NCBI RefSeq assembly: GCF_018257515.1
Contig: NZ_JAERJR010000001.1
Location: 124,001-188,000, forward strand
Direction of reading: 5' to 3'
Origin: Tatumella sp. JGM118
GTDB lineage: Bacteria; Pseudomonadota; Gammaproteobacteria; Enterobacterales; Enterobacteriaceae
DNA: 64,000 nt
Part shown: piece after piece, positions 40,799-49,740 of the stretch
How the letters are laid out: every line of letters begins with the position of its first letter
Numbering within the stretch: the first letter of the stretch is position 1
Position numbers and translations under genes: made by a program
The notes under the pieces: generated by a model
What the model was told of the DNA's origin: nothing
Database searches by the model: none
Seen by the model: only the letters and a program-made list of their open reading frames with translations

Positions 40799-42622
40799 CT
40801 AATTCCACAAACTATTTTGGTCCCTAAAATCTAGGCCAACACGTGTTTGAGAAACACCAAACTTATGTAAAAGGTTCAATGCGTACTCATAGCGTAATTC
40901 TGATATGGCCGTTGCTTTTAGGGGCTTCATCACCAGTTCAGGTGTTTCGTCTTGGTCTATCATTCTAGGTGAAAGTAAGCTCAAAGAAGTATCTTCTATG
41001 AATCGTCCTTGGTCAGCCGCATAGAAAATATCCCAGTGAGGGTTACTATCCCCGATAGAGTAAGCTTCAGGTGAGTTATTTATATTTATATAAATATAAT
41101 TATTTTTGTTGGCTCTATTATTTGCTGTGCATAAATCTATCTTTTCGAATTTTACGGCTCTGAAAACAAGGTGATTATCACCAATACGATGTTTCCAGGT
41201 ATTAGTTCTTTGTTCTGGTACCAGGTCACATGCGGGGCTCAAACAGATCCAGATTTCATTATCAATGTTCAGAACTGTACCCGTGACAAGATGAGTGTTT
41301 CGTACTGGCATTGAGCAAGAGTATGCGTTGAGGTGTCCTAGAGTTAAATCTCTTTTAGATATGCACTCTTTGAAAAAAGACTTAACAATTGTCTTTTCAT
41401 CAGAGTTGTGCTTATTTTTCACTGCAGCCAATATACGTTTTGAGAACTGGCGTAGTTCTCCTCTAGATGCATTAGCTAATTGTTCCCAGTGTAAGTTTAT
41501 AGCTTTCTCGTGTGCATAATCACTCTCACCGTTCTTTAGTAAATCAAAAAGCCAGCCAGCTTGAGCATACCGATTGTTCATTATTTCTGTAGCTTGGCCT
41601 ATTCCACGCTCATCAAGTTCGTAACGCATTCTAGCCATGAGAAGCTGCATAGGTGAAGCATTATGATGACAAAGAGCTTTACTGAGAGAACCAATTAATT
41701 CATCTTCTGGGTTATTTGTACTTTTACGTACAACAGAAATAAATATTTTGCTGGTACTAATGAAATTTGTACTTTCATCCCAATTCCATTGCAGATCAGT
41801 ACGTGAGGAATTATCTTGACGGATGTGGTAATCTTTAAGCTGTTTAGTTAATCGCCAGCGAACCAGATCTGTTTTATCTAAACCTATTTCCTTAGCTAAT
41901 GAATCTATTTCTGAAGAAAATGCATGTAGTGGGCATGCAGGGTTAAGTGGATTCAGATCCTTTTCAGAAGAGAATTGTTTACAAACTTCCAATATATTCA
42001 GCAATGGAATATTATCAGTAATCCAGAGGTGACCTCTCCCTTCATTATTTTCATCTAACCAATCATCCATCTTTTCTGATATTGATTCATCAGTATTCAA
42101 AAAATGAGAAGGGGCAAGAGTAAAAAATTCTAGAAGGATATCAGTGAATACTTTTTTGATATCGCCATCATTTCCTTTGGTATGTATAAGCGCTAAATTA
42201 TAATGATTGTTACTATCAAGGGATTTTATTATTTTCCGTGCGCGACTGCCATCATCGATATTACTATCTCCGTCTAAGTGATAATCAAGAATGATTAGAT
42301 CGCTGTGGTGAATATGTGCGGGGATAGAATTCTCATCTTTTAAATATGGATTCTTTTCGTTACTACCCAGAGCTGGTGTTTTTCCGTCAAATATATCAAT
42401 GCTCCAGCAATATTTTGCATGGCACATCTGAATTATTTTACGTAGCCTATCAACATTAGAATCATCCAATGACGTATTAGGCCTCTTATCTGAAAGATTA
42501 GTATTACCTTCTAATAATGATGAAAATGTTGGATATTCATCATCAATTACCGTAACGCTTCGAATTGGAGATATAAAGGTTTCTTTTATAAGATCTTCAT
42601 AACTGGCTACTACATCAGTCAT
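40799..42622 (-). CDS. Receiver-domain protein of the methylase/ATPase operon
   Basis: 607 residues. N-terminal receiver-like domain: acidic pair in VTVIDDEYP (Asp27-28), phosphoacceptor Asp113 in DLIILDYHLDGD, and Thr148/Lys149 in LALIHTKG, the classical five-residue set. The remaining ~450 residues are novel to me; near the C-terminus is ICLSPACDLVPEQ and a conserved-looking ISELRYEYALNLLHKFG. No DNA-binding helix-turn-helix or nuclease motif is evident. It overlaps the kinase gene by eight bases, so the two are surely one translation-coupled unit and probably phosphotransfer partners. AT-rich compared with flanking phage genes. Confidence 0.8.
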   Translation of the reverse strand: MTDVVASYEDLIKETFISPIRSVTVIDDEYPTFSSLLEGNTNLSDKRPNTSLDDSNVDRLRKIIQMCHAKYCWSIDIFDGKTPALGSNEKNPYLKDENSIPAHIHHSDLIILDYHLDGDSNIDDGSRARKIIKSLDSNNHYNLALIHTKGNDGDIKKVFTDILLEFFTLAPSHFLNTDESISEKMDDWLDENNEGRGHLWITDNIPLLNILEVCKQFSSEKDLNPLNPACPLHAFSSEIDSLAKEIGLDKTDLVRWRLTKQLKDYHIRQDNSSRTDLQWNWDESTNFISTSKIFISVVRKSTNNPEDELIGSLSKALCHHNASPMQLLMARMRYELDERGIGQATEIMNNRYAQAGWLFDLLKNGESDYAHEKAINLHWEQLANASRGELRQFSKRILAAVKNKHNSDEKTIVKSFFKECISKRDLTLGHLNAYSCSMPVRNTHLVTGTVLNIDNEIWICLSPACDLVPEQRTNTWKHRIGDNHLVFRAVKFEKIDLCTANNRANKNNYIYININNSPEAYSIGDSNPHWDIFYAADQGRFIEDTSLSLLSPRMIDQDETPELVMKPLKATAISELRYEYALNLLHKFGVSQTRVGLDFRDQNSLWN

Positions 42623-45584
42623 TTTTAAGTCCTTTAAACGTCATTACAAAATGGGCTCCATTAGGTTCACCATGCATAGATTGGCTTTGATAACGGATGG
42701 TGTGACCACCAGCCATCAGATTTTGTTTACAGAGATACAGGCCTATACCACGCCCGCCTTTTAGGCGCCGTGTAAAGAACAATGTGAATAAATTGGATAA
42801 GTCATCCCTATCCACTCCTGGGCCGTTATCACTTATCCAAACGTCACAACCTTTGCAATCAAAAGTGATTGTCGGTTGAGAATTAGTTGTTTTCTTTACC
42901 CAAAAAATGGCATTGTTAACGAGATTAATAAATACAGGATAAATTCGAGAGGGGAACTCTAATAAATTTAATTTCCTAAATGAAGAGCTAAAGATTAGCT
43001 GGATATTGGTTGTAGCTAGTTGTGTTGAGAAATAGCTTTTTATATATTTTTCAATATCATTTCCACTTATATTAGTAATTTCCTTTTTCCCTGAAACCTT
43101 GAGTGGAGAAAGAAAACGTAGTTTTTCCATTAGCATTTTTTGAGTTTGTATGGCTTGTTTAACATGCTGGCTTTGAGCAGGTTGAAGGGGATGTTTCTGT
43201 ATAGCTTTCAGCGAATGATTAAGCTCTTGATCCAGCCCTTCAAGTTCATGACCTATAATCTCTACCGTGATACCTAATTGCGCCAGAGAGTGTAATCTTT
43301 CGACCTCATCACGATGGCGTGTCGTTTCGTTCATACTGTGTATAGCCAGATTTTCCAGGTCAATTTGCTCGTTTATTCGTTCAAGTGCCGTAACGTATGG
43401 TGAAAGTTTCTGAGCATTCTCAATGTCTATCCGTTGCTGTTCTGAATCAAGACGATTTAGTACACTCGCGAGTGATACTTTACTTAACTTCAGATCTTCC
43501 AGCATATCTTTCATGCTAATTTTGTACTGTTCACGGCATTCGCGCACAAGCCTATCAAACTCGCCCTGTTGACGAGAAAGCATAGCTTTTCCGAGTGAAA
43601 AATATCGTGTTATAGAATTATTTATAGCGGAAAGCTTACTACGATATACTTCTTGAGCTTTTTCAAAATCTGTTTTTTGGGTTGATTCGGTGATGGCTTC
43701 GTTGATGGCAATTGTAATTTCACGAATAATATCTTTACAGCGAAGCTCTTCTTTTCGATAAGCTCGGTAATCATCTTCTAAGCGGCCTAAATTTGTTGGT
43801 ACAGGACTCAACGAGTATGTCTGAATGGTTTCAGCATAATTATCAGTAGCAATCTTTAGAGCATGTAGTTCTTCAAGGGAATTTAATCTAATACGGCTTG
43901 CTAAGTTAGACTGAAAATCATATAAGTTTGATACCATCAATGTAAGGTCATTTATATTTTTTTTCATTGCCGTTCGAATTCTTTTACGCTCTTTTGTTAA
44001 TAACTTAGTTCTGTCCTCTTCGGCTTTCAATTTTTCTTTTTGCTCTTGAATATCTTCAATGATCGTCTTACGATCCTTCGCTTTACTACCAAACAGGGAT
44101 TCAGCTGAATCAATTAAGATTTTCTCAACGATCTCACGGAAGAGTTTAGAGGCTCGGTTCTCAATAAACCCTTCTCTGCCTGCTTTGTCTTTTAGGTTAG
44201 GATTATCTTTACGTGAAATGGCTACTCTGCCAAACATTCTTCGATTAGACCAGAAACTGCGCCCTGCATTTTTTGAACGACGTTCTTCAATAGAAAAATA
44301 ATCACTGTCAACGCGCCCGTATGGCATTACACGTAGCCCGTCGCGGTAAACACGAAAACCGCCGTATCGTTCTGACTGCTCTTTGAAGTGTGCATGCTGT
44401 ACAGCATTAAGGGATGACGACTTATACTCAACTTCGAAAGTTCCGATACGTAGATGAAATTCGCCAAATGCGCTGTCTTTTCTAGTTTTATAATCCTGCT
44501 TAGGCTTAATTACGTAATCTTCAATCCAATTACCAAAAACTTTTACCCTCCCACGAAAATATCCCTCAGTATCCACATGCCCATCTATAATATGTTCAAG
44601 ATCTTCCAAATCCCTCAGGTCAAATTCACGTGTTGGTGAAATAATTTCACGAGCTATTACTCCTTGCCAGCTAATCACCTTATATGAAAAATCTTTAACC
44701 CTGTTTTCATTCACATCTGTAAAGGGATCGGTAAAATTAGATAATGTCTGAAAGAATCTATCACGGCTACTTTTTTCTGTATCATCCGCCTGCATTAAAG
44801 GCAAGGTGGAAAGTTGAATTGCAAGGTCATATTGAATATCAGCTATAAACATCGCTGTGCCATGGCTGGATGTCCCAGCCCACACAGACCATTGGTTGAA
44901 CTGATTTTCCCGAAAAACATCGCTTATTAGTGTTTGCTCTATTCTCTGCTGAGTAGAATGCTCCAAACCATCTAATTTTTCCTGTTTACTAAATGCCTGC
45001 CAGGCTTCGTTAAGACGAATATTTCGGGAGCTATCATCTGGCTCTCCCCAGATATTACCCATCATCTGGTCGAAAAGTAGAGGAAGGACCTCAGCAATCT
45101 CATGTTTGTCACTGAATTCACGAACTGGAATTCGGATATCATTGAGGTATAAAAAAGGATTTTCGAATAAACGCCAGTCAATAAGAGCTGCTACATAATC
45201 CTGATTTTCACGTTTTGAAATTAACAATAATAATGGACCGAGAGCAGCAGATGACAGACGCCCAATACCTTTTTGACCTTGTTTAGGTCGCTCAGATAAC
45301 CCATTTCGATCCGTTTTCTGCGGGAAAAATCCGTTTGTTTTAGACTCTGTACCAACAGTTAGCCATTTTGACTCAAACTCTTCACGGTTCATACCGTGTC
45401 CATCGTCCAGAAGTGCTGCTACAGGTATTTCACCATCAAATATATGTAGACTGACTTCTTTCGCATACGCATCGTAAGCATTCTTCCAAAGCTCTGATAT
45501 AGCTGTAGGGCAGTCGGCAATTTGTTCTCGACCTAGATGGTCTATGGTTCTGGCCTTTGTCTGAAAAGTGACATGCCTTGTCAT
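42615..45584 (-). CDS. Double GHKL protein: MORC/Hsp90-like ATPase plus histidine kinase
   Basis: 989 residues with two separate GHKL ATP sites. N-terminal module: N-box ELWKNAYDAYA (31-41), DDGHGM (60-65), KGQKGIGRL (104-110), as in MutL/Hsp90/MORC-like ATPases of restriction systems. Middle (~500-760): long charged coiled coil. C-terminal module: candidate phosphoacceptor His ~779 in IIGHELEGLDQEL, then N-box NLVNNAIFW (~887), DNGPG (~919), LFTLFFTR and GRGIGLYLCK (~944) of a histidine kinase. No membrane segment. Middle gene of the methylase-kinase-receiver operon. Confidence 0.85.
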   Translation of the reverse strand: MTRHVTFQTKARTIDHLGREQIADCPTAISELWKNAYDAYAKEVSLHIFDGEIPVAALLDDGHGMNREEFESKWLTVGTESKTNGFFPQKTDRNGLSERPKQGQKGIGRLSSAALGPLLLLISKRENQDYVAALIDWRLFENPFLYLNDIRIPVREFSDKHEIAEVLPLLFDQMMGNIWGEPDDSSRNIRLNEAWQAFSKQEKLDGLEHSTQQRIEQTLISDVFRENQFNQWSVWAGTSSHGTAMFIADIQYDLAIQLSTLPLMQADDTEKSSRDRFFQTLSNFTDPFTDVNENRVKDFSYKVISWQGVIAREIISPTREFDLRDLEDLEHIIDGHVDTEGYFRGRVKVFGNWIEDYVIKPKQDYKTRKDSAFGEFHLRIGTFEVEYKSSSLNAVQHAHFKEQSERYGGFRVYRDGLRVMPYGRVDSDYFSIEERRSKNAGRSFWSNRRMFGRVAISRKDNPNLKDKAGREGFIENRASKLFREIVEKILIDSAESLFGSKAKDRKTIIEDIQEQKEKLKAEEDRTKLLTKERKRIRTAMKKNINDLTLMVSNLYDFQSNLASRIRLNSLEELHALKIATDNYAETIQTYSLSPVPTNLGRLEDDYRAYRKEELRCKDIIREITIAINEAITESTQKTDFEKAQEVYRSKLSAINNSITRYFSLGKAMLSRQQGEFDRLVRECREQYKISMKDMLEDLKLSKVSLASVLNRLDSEQQRIDIENAQKLSPYVTALERINEQIDLENLAIHSMNETTRHRDEVERLHSLAQLGITVEIIGHELEGLDQELNHSLKAIQKHPLQPAQSQHVKQAIQTQKMLMEKLRFLSPLKVSGKKEITNISGNDIEKYIKSYFSTQLATTNIQLIFSSSFRKLNLLEFPSRIYPVFINLVNNAIFWVKKTTNSQPTITFDCKGCDVWISDNGPGVDRDDLSNLFTLFFTRRLKGGRGIGLYLCKQNLMAGGHTIRYQSQSMHGEPNGAHFVMTFKGLKND

Positions 45585-45640
45585 GATTCACATTCCTCTC
45601 TTGTCGTAGTTCATCGTTGGATTAGTTTTGAAACCCGATC

Positions 45641-46804
45641 TCACAGGCTTGTCAGTTGTGCTTTAACAGTCTCGAGGAGAGTTACACCTAATTTCACAGG
45701 TACTGCGTTACCAATTTGCCGAGCGATAGCCATCGAGCCACCTTTGAATATATAGTCATCCGGAAACGTCTGAAGTCGTGCGGCATGTCTCAAAGATATA
45801 CCGTGAGGTAACCAGGGATGCACAAAGCGGCCTTTAGAAGGGTTGTAACACCCAGTAGTCATAGTATTTGATGGTGTATGCGGATATATCCTCCCATATA
45901 CATCTTTATGTCCATTATGGGCAACGTGGCATGCTAACTGGCGACCTGACTCCTTCCTGTCTCCAAGGAGAGGGGTTTTAGCAAACAGGTTTAGCATTTC
46001 CTGTGAATGCTTCATTCTGATATTACAAGGATCATCTTCAACAAGAGGTTTACCCCAGTTTAATCCACTAATACAGTGTTCTGCAGCCAATGCAGGAAAA
46101 TGATATTTTTCGATAAGGCGCTCTTTGAATATACTCAATATATCCTCCGGAGGCCGTTCGAACACAGTTGAGGCAGTAAGCCACGGATTTGGACCTGATT
46201 TATGATGCGTTGCGACTGGAGGCCAAACCATGCCTTCAGTAGGTATATCGTTACGAATAGCAAGAATGAATGCCCGTTTTCGATTTTGTGGAACACCATA
46301 ATCCCTAGCATTGAGTATGACAGGAGTACCACCAGGAATGACATATCTATGCTCTGCGATTAGAGACATAAATGTATCTAAATATTCTGCATGTCTTGGC
46401 CATAGGAGACCTGGAACATTTTCAACCAGAAAAGCTTTTGGGCGCAGCTTTTCGACAAAATCAAAATACCGGAAAAGTAAGTTATTGCGAGGGTCATCTT
46501 TCCCTGCATCATTGATTCGATGCACAGAAAACCCTTGGCAAGGAGGACCACCTAATAAAATATCCAGCTCACCCTGTTTTATGCCCTGGTACTTCATTAG
46601 TGCATCAATGTCAACATCATAAATATCTTGAGAAAAAACATGTGTTTTGACATGGTATTTATCGACAAGGTTGACGTGATAGGTTTCTGCAGCAAGCATA
46701 TCAAGCTCAATCGCAGCCTGCACCTCGATACCTGCATCAAAGGCTGCAAGTGAGAATCCTCCTGCACCTGCAAATAAATCAATCGCTTTCAAATCGGGAC
46801 TCAT
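45641..46804 (-). CDS. C5-cytosine DNA methyltransferase
   Basis: 387 residues, all catalytic motifs in order: motif I DLFAGAGGFS (9-18), IV GGPPCQGFS with catalytic Cys89, VI ENVPG (128), VIII QNRKRAFIL, IX RHAARLQTFP and X QIGNAVPVKLG. So probably active, methylating cytosine C5 in a target I cannot read from sequence. It starts the minus-strand operon with the ATPase (56-base gap) and the receiver protein. No cognate restriction endonuclease is recognised; the operon rather than a partner nuclease may carry the effector. Confidence 0.92.
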   Translation of the reverse strand: MSPDLKAIDLFAGAGGFSLAAFDAGIEVQAAIELDMLAAETYHVNLVDKYHVKTHVFSQDIYDVDIDALMKYQGIKQGELDILLGGPPCQGFSVHRINDAGKDDPRNNLLFRYFDFVEKLRPKAFLVENVPGLLWPRHAEYLDTFMSLIAEHRYVIPGGTPVILNARDYGVPQNRKRAFILAIRNDIPTEGMVWPPVATHHKSGPNPWLTASTVFERPPEDILSIFKERLIEKYHFPALAAEHCISGLNWGKPLVEDDPCNIRMKHSQEMLNLFAKTPLLGDRKESGRQLACHVAHNGHKDVYGRIYPHTPSNTMTTGCYNPSKGRFVHPWLPHGISLRHAARLQTFPDDYIFKGGSMAIARQIGNAVPVKLGVTLLETVKAQLTSL

Positions 46805-47105
46805 AAACTATAGTTTGATACCATCATTATACTGAATATTTACATCAAATCTTCTCATATCAATGCTGATAGCACACCTTCATAGATTCAATTTACGGTT
46901 CAGGCCTAAATCTAGTCAGGCCTAAATCTAGTCAGGACTAACTACTATGAGATATCTTGCTGATAAATAGCTTCAAGGAAGAGGCTTTTGGATAATGCTG
47001 AAGATCACAGGCGGTTCCGAAGTGATCATTCATAAATCTGACCGAGGGAATTTTATGAATCACATGGTATATGTGATGTTACTCATAATACGCCTTGTTT
47101 AAATA
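46805..47105. promoter_or_regulatory. Control region upstream of the C5 methylase operon
   Basis: Contains two exact tandem copies of CAGGCCTAAATCTAGT (46901-46916, 46917-46932) plus the first bases of a third, about 100 bp upstream of the methylase start, and a palindrome TCACAT-GGTAT-ATGTGA at 47060-47076. Either could be an operator; no gene is seen. Confidence 0.5.
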
Positions 47106-47208
47106 TTGCACAATTAGCCATGAAGTGGTTTACTTAACGTATACTCGAAAAGGTTACATATAAAATAAGGATAAAACATTCTAACAACCTGCCACTGTGC
47201 GGGTTTTT
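47106..47208 (+). promoter_or_regulatory. Candidate phage late promoter with downstream terminator
   Basis: TTGCAC (47106-47111), 17 bases, TTTACT (47129-47134), then about 50 bases later the hairpin AACCTGC-CACTGT-GCGGGTT (47186-47205) with TTT. A promoter followed at once by a terminator is the pR'-tR' arrangement on which Q antiterminators act; assignment is tentative. Confidence 0.4.
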
Positions 47209-47244
47209 CATTTTTTGTGGGTAGTAAATTTTGCTGGCTGATCT

Positions 47245-48312
47245 ATGAAACGTACTGTAAGTGTGACCGGCGCTGAATTAGTGAATGCAGACTGCCTGGA
47301 CGTGATGGCCGGGATGGATGAGCATTCAGTCGATCTGATTGTGACAGATCCGCCTTATTTCAGAGTAAAACCGGAAGGGTGGGATCACCAATGGCGGGGG
47401 GATGAGGATTATCTGTGTTGGCTGGACAAATGTCTGGGGGAGTTTGCCCGGATACTAAAGCCCGAGGGAAGTCTCTACCTTTTCTGCGGCCACAGGCTGA
47501 GTGCCGATATCGAACTCATGTTGCGCCGCCGCTTCAATGTTCTGAACCATATAATATGGGCTAAGCCTAACGGCCGCTGGAAGGGTTGCTGTAAAGAAAG
47601 CCTGCGGAGTTACTTTCCCTCCACCGAACGTATTCTGTTTGCTGAACCTTACCCTGGTCCTTTTCAGGACAGAGCAGACTGCAATAATACCCGCAGCAGT
47701 TCTCTGAGAGCCGGAGTGATGGCTCCACTGATTAGTTATTTCCGCAATGCCAGAAGTCAGGCCGGGCTGAGTGTCAGTGAGATTGTCAGGCGAACGGGAA
47801 AACAAACTGCGTCACACTGGTTCAGTCTGCAACAGTGGTATCTGCCGGGAGAAGAGGATTATCTCAATCTGCAGAGACTATTTGCAGAGAGTGCCGGCGA
47901 GTACGTTTTTACTTCAACAAAGACGACTAATGCCGGGATCCTGAACCGCAACTACCACGAACTCTTCACGGAATACAAAGCACGCTCAGAAATACTCAAG
48001 TCGCTTAGACGCTATTTTGTAGTGTCGATTGCCGTGCCGTATACGGATGTCTGGACTTACCCGCCGGTTGCGTATTACCCCGGTAAACATCCCTGTGAAA
48101 AGCCTGCGGATATGCTGCGGGATATTATCCTGGCCAGCAGCCGGCCCGGTGAGCTGGTGGCTGATTTCTTTATGGGATCAGGTTCAACTATTAAAGCAGC
48201 ATTACACTGCGGTCGCCAGGCATTAGGGGTGGAACTCGAGAGTGAACGATTCGATGTGACAGTCAGGGAGGTTGTTGCGCAGTACAGCCATCCTCCCATG
48301 CACAGGGATTAA
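47245..48312 (+). CDS. Prophage adenine/cytosine-N DNA methyltransferase
   Basis: 355 residues. Motif IV DPPYFRV at 35-38 precedes the AdoMet motif DFFMGSGST near residue 310, the beta-class order of N6-adenine or N4-cytosine methylases; CEKPADMLRDII lies just before. The middle (150-240) is a variable target-recognition insert. It opens the late operon on the plus strand without a nuclease partner, so an orphan phage methylase likely protecting phage DNA from host restriction or altering regulation. Confidence 0.88.
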   Translation: MKRTVSVTGAELVNADCLDVMAGMDEHSVDLIVTDPPYFRVKPEGWDHQWRGDEDYLCWLDKCLGEFARILKPEGSLYLFCGHRLSADIELMLRRRFNVLNHIIWAKPNGRWKGCCKESLRSYFPSTERILFAEPYPGPFQDRADCNNTRSSSLRAGVMAPLISYFRNARSQAGLSVSEIVRRTGKQTASHWFSLQQWYLPGEEDYLNLQRLFAESAGEYVFTSTKTTNAGILNRNYHELFTEYKARSEILKSLRRYFVVSIAVPYTDVWTYPPVAYYPGKHPCEKPADMLRDIILASSRPGELVADFFMGSGSTIKAALHCGRQALGVELESERFDVTVREVVAQYSHPPMHRD

Positions 48313-48719
48313 ACCTTCGTCATTTGTTTGCGGGCAGCATCAGCAAGAAAGGCACTTCTGCTGGGATACCGGGTATCCGAAGACACCAGACTATCGATTT
48401 TATCTATGAGACGTCTGGGTAAGGTCACATTGATACGCTCAGTGCGTCCGTCAAACTTATCCATATTCACATCGACATAGAGCCAGCGGCCATTTTCATA
48501 GTCGTCAGGGCTCGCGGCCATATGGAATTCGACAGGTTGCGCACAGGGCAGACTCAATCCTTTATCAGCCAGTAACTCCAGATGTGCGCAGATAGCGGTT
48601 TTTGCATCCTCATAAGCCTCTTCGAGAGTGTCTCCGGCAAAGATGCATCCCTGAATATCGGGAAACCAGCCACTGGCTGTCTTATCTTTATCAACTTCCA
48701 CGAAGGCGGGAAATAACAT
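48309..48719 (-). CDS. hicB: HicB-family antitoxin
   Basis: 136 residues. N-terminal HicB fold (FPAFVEVDKDKTASGWFPD, GCIFAGDTLEEAYEDAK) and C-terminal ribbon-helix-helix (RINVTLPRRLIDKIDSLV) that represses the operon. Downstream of hicA on the minus strand; ends inside the tail of the phage methylase gene by four bases. Confidence 0.92.
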   Translation of the reverse strand: MLFPAFVEVDKDKTASGWFPDIQGCIFAGDTLEEAYEDAKTAICAHLELLADKGLSLPCAQPVEFHMAASPDDYENGRWLYVDVNMDKFDGRTERINVTLPRRLIDKIDSLVSSDTRYPSRSAFLADAARKQMTKV

Positions 48720-48754
48720 AGTGACCTCGTCAGGTATCAGGCAGCAGGGTGCCG

Positions 48755-48940
48755 TCAGGGTTTAAGGTTTGCCGCTTTGAGTATCTGTTTCAGCGTACCG
48801 GGCTTGAGATCCTTTCTGGGGTGCGGGACGGTAATAACATAGGACACTGACGGGTGGCTGAACTGATGGTGACTGCCTCTGACACGTTCAAGTTGCCAGC
48901 CGTTCTTCTCAAGTAGTTTTATCAGCTCTGAACTTTTCAA
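48755..48940 (-). CDS. hicA: HicA-family mRNA interferase toxin
   Basis: Small double-stranded-RNA-binding-fold RNase that cleaves mRNA. 61 residues; catalytic His lies in RGSHHQFSHP. The conserved start KSSELIKLLEKNGW indicates initiation at TTG 48940, preceded by GGAGGG; a longer open frame to 48979 lacks family similarity. Together with hicB it interrupts the late operon in opposite direction and may stabilise the prophage. Confidence 0.9.
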   Translation of the reverse strand: MKSSELIKLLEKNGWQLERVRGSHHQFSHPSVSYVITVPHPRKDLKPGTLKQILKAANLKP

Positions 48941-49086
48941 CGTCCCTCCGTTCTCCCTGCTGACGAATAAATTATACACACTTTACACACCATATCAATA
49001 TAAGCGCCCGGCATGTGAGTCGGTGGTCACAGTTTCCACCCAAAATATCACTGCCCGGTCACTCATCCCTGAACTCGGAGGACATC

Positions 49087-49470
49087 ATGTCCGAACCCAT
49101 ATCCGGTACCGGAGCTGCAACTGCGGCACTGACCGGAGTCAGTCTGTATGGTCTGCTTACCGGAGCTGATTACGGCGTACTGTTTGGTGCGTTCGCCGGT
49201 GCAACGTTTTATGTCGCGTCTTCACCCGGTCTCGGGCATCTGAAGCAGGTGGCTTATTTTCTGGTGTCCTGGGCTGCGGGAATAATTGGTTCCGGGCTGG
49301 TGGGGGCAAAGCTTCAGCAATGGACCGGTTACCGGGACCACCCGCTGGATGCACTCGGGGCTGTCATTGTGGCTGCAGTGGCTATCCGCTTTCTGACATC
49401 ACTGAGTAACGGAAGTATCGCTCAGATTCTGACCCGGATACGGGGAGGGGGAGGCAATGCAGATTCATAA
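49087..49470 (+). CDS. Phage holin (Phage_holin_2_3-like)
   Basis: 127 residues with three to four hydrophobic segments (LTGVSLYGLLTGADYGVLFG, VAYFLVSWAAGIIGSGLVGA, ALGAVIVAAVAIRFL). Makes inner-membrane lesions that time lysis. ATG 49087 follows CGGAGG. Its 3' end overlaps the second holin gene by 14 bases. A decayed partial copy lies at 52876. Confidence 0.82.
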   Translation: MSEPISGTGAATAALTGVSLYGLLTGADYGVLFGAFAGATFYVASSPGLGHLKQVAYFLVSWAAGIIGSGLVGAKLQQWTGYRDHPLDALGAVIVAAVAIRFLTSLSNGSIAQILTRIRGGGGNADS

Positions 49471-49738
49471 CTGGCCTGCACTGTGCAATTCGCTGCTAAG
49501 TATGGTGATAGTCATCGTGCTGATGTTCTGGAAAAAGCAGGGGCACCGGTACCGGCCTTTCATCTCACTGATAGCCTGGGCTGTGGTGATGATTTACGGC
49601 AGCATCCCTATAGGTTATCTGTCAGGACATTACACCGGAACACACTGGCCGGTGGTACTGGTTAATTCTGTTATCTGTATAGCGGTATGCCGTGCCAGAG
49701 GAAATATTGCACGGTTACTCTCTCCTTTGAGGCTCTGA
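49457..49738 (+). CDS. Second holin, three-helix (Phage_holin_3_7-like)
   Basis: 93 residues with three membrane helices (SLLSMVIVIVLMFW, FISLIAWAVVMIYGSIPIGY, VVLVNSVICIAVC). Frequently pairs with the previous holin type in enterobacterial prophages; may act as holin or antiholin. Two bases separate it from the endolysin start. Confidence 0.78.
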   Translation: MQIHNWPALCNSLLSMVIVIVLMFWKKQGHRYRPFISLIAWAVVMIYGSIPIGYLSGHYTGTHWPVVLVNSVICIAVCRARGNIARLLSPLRL

Positions 49739-49740
49739 CC

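Noticed and set aside
40799-46804. Detocs-type three-gene phosphorelay defence
   Set aside because: Detocs shares a kinase and receiver idea, but no nucleoside phosphorylase-like effector is present and a C5 methylase and second GHKL module are.
40799-46804. Ordinary type II restriction-modification
   Set aside because: The methylase is complete, yet neither neighbour shows a restriction-nuclease motif.
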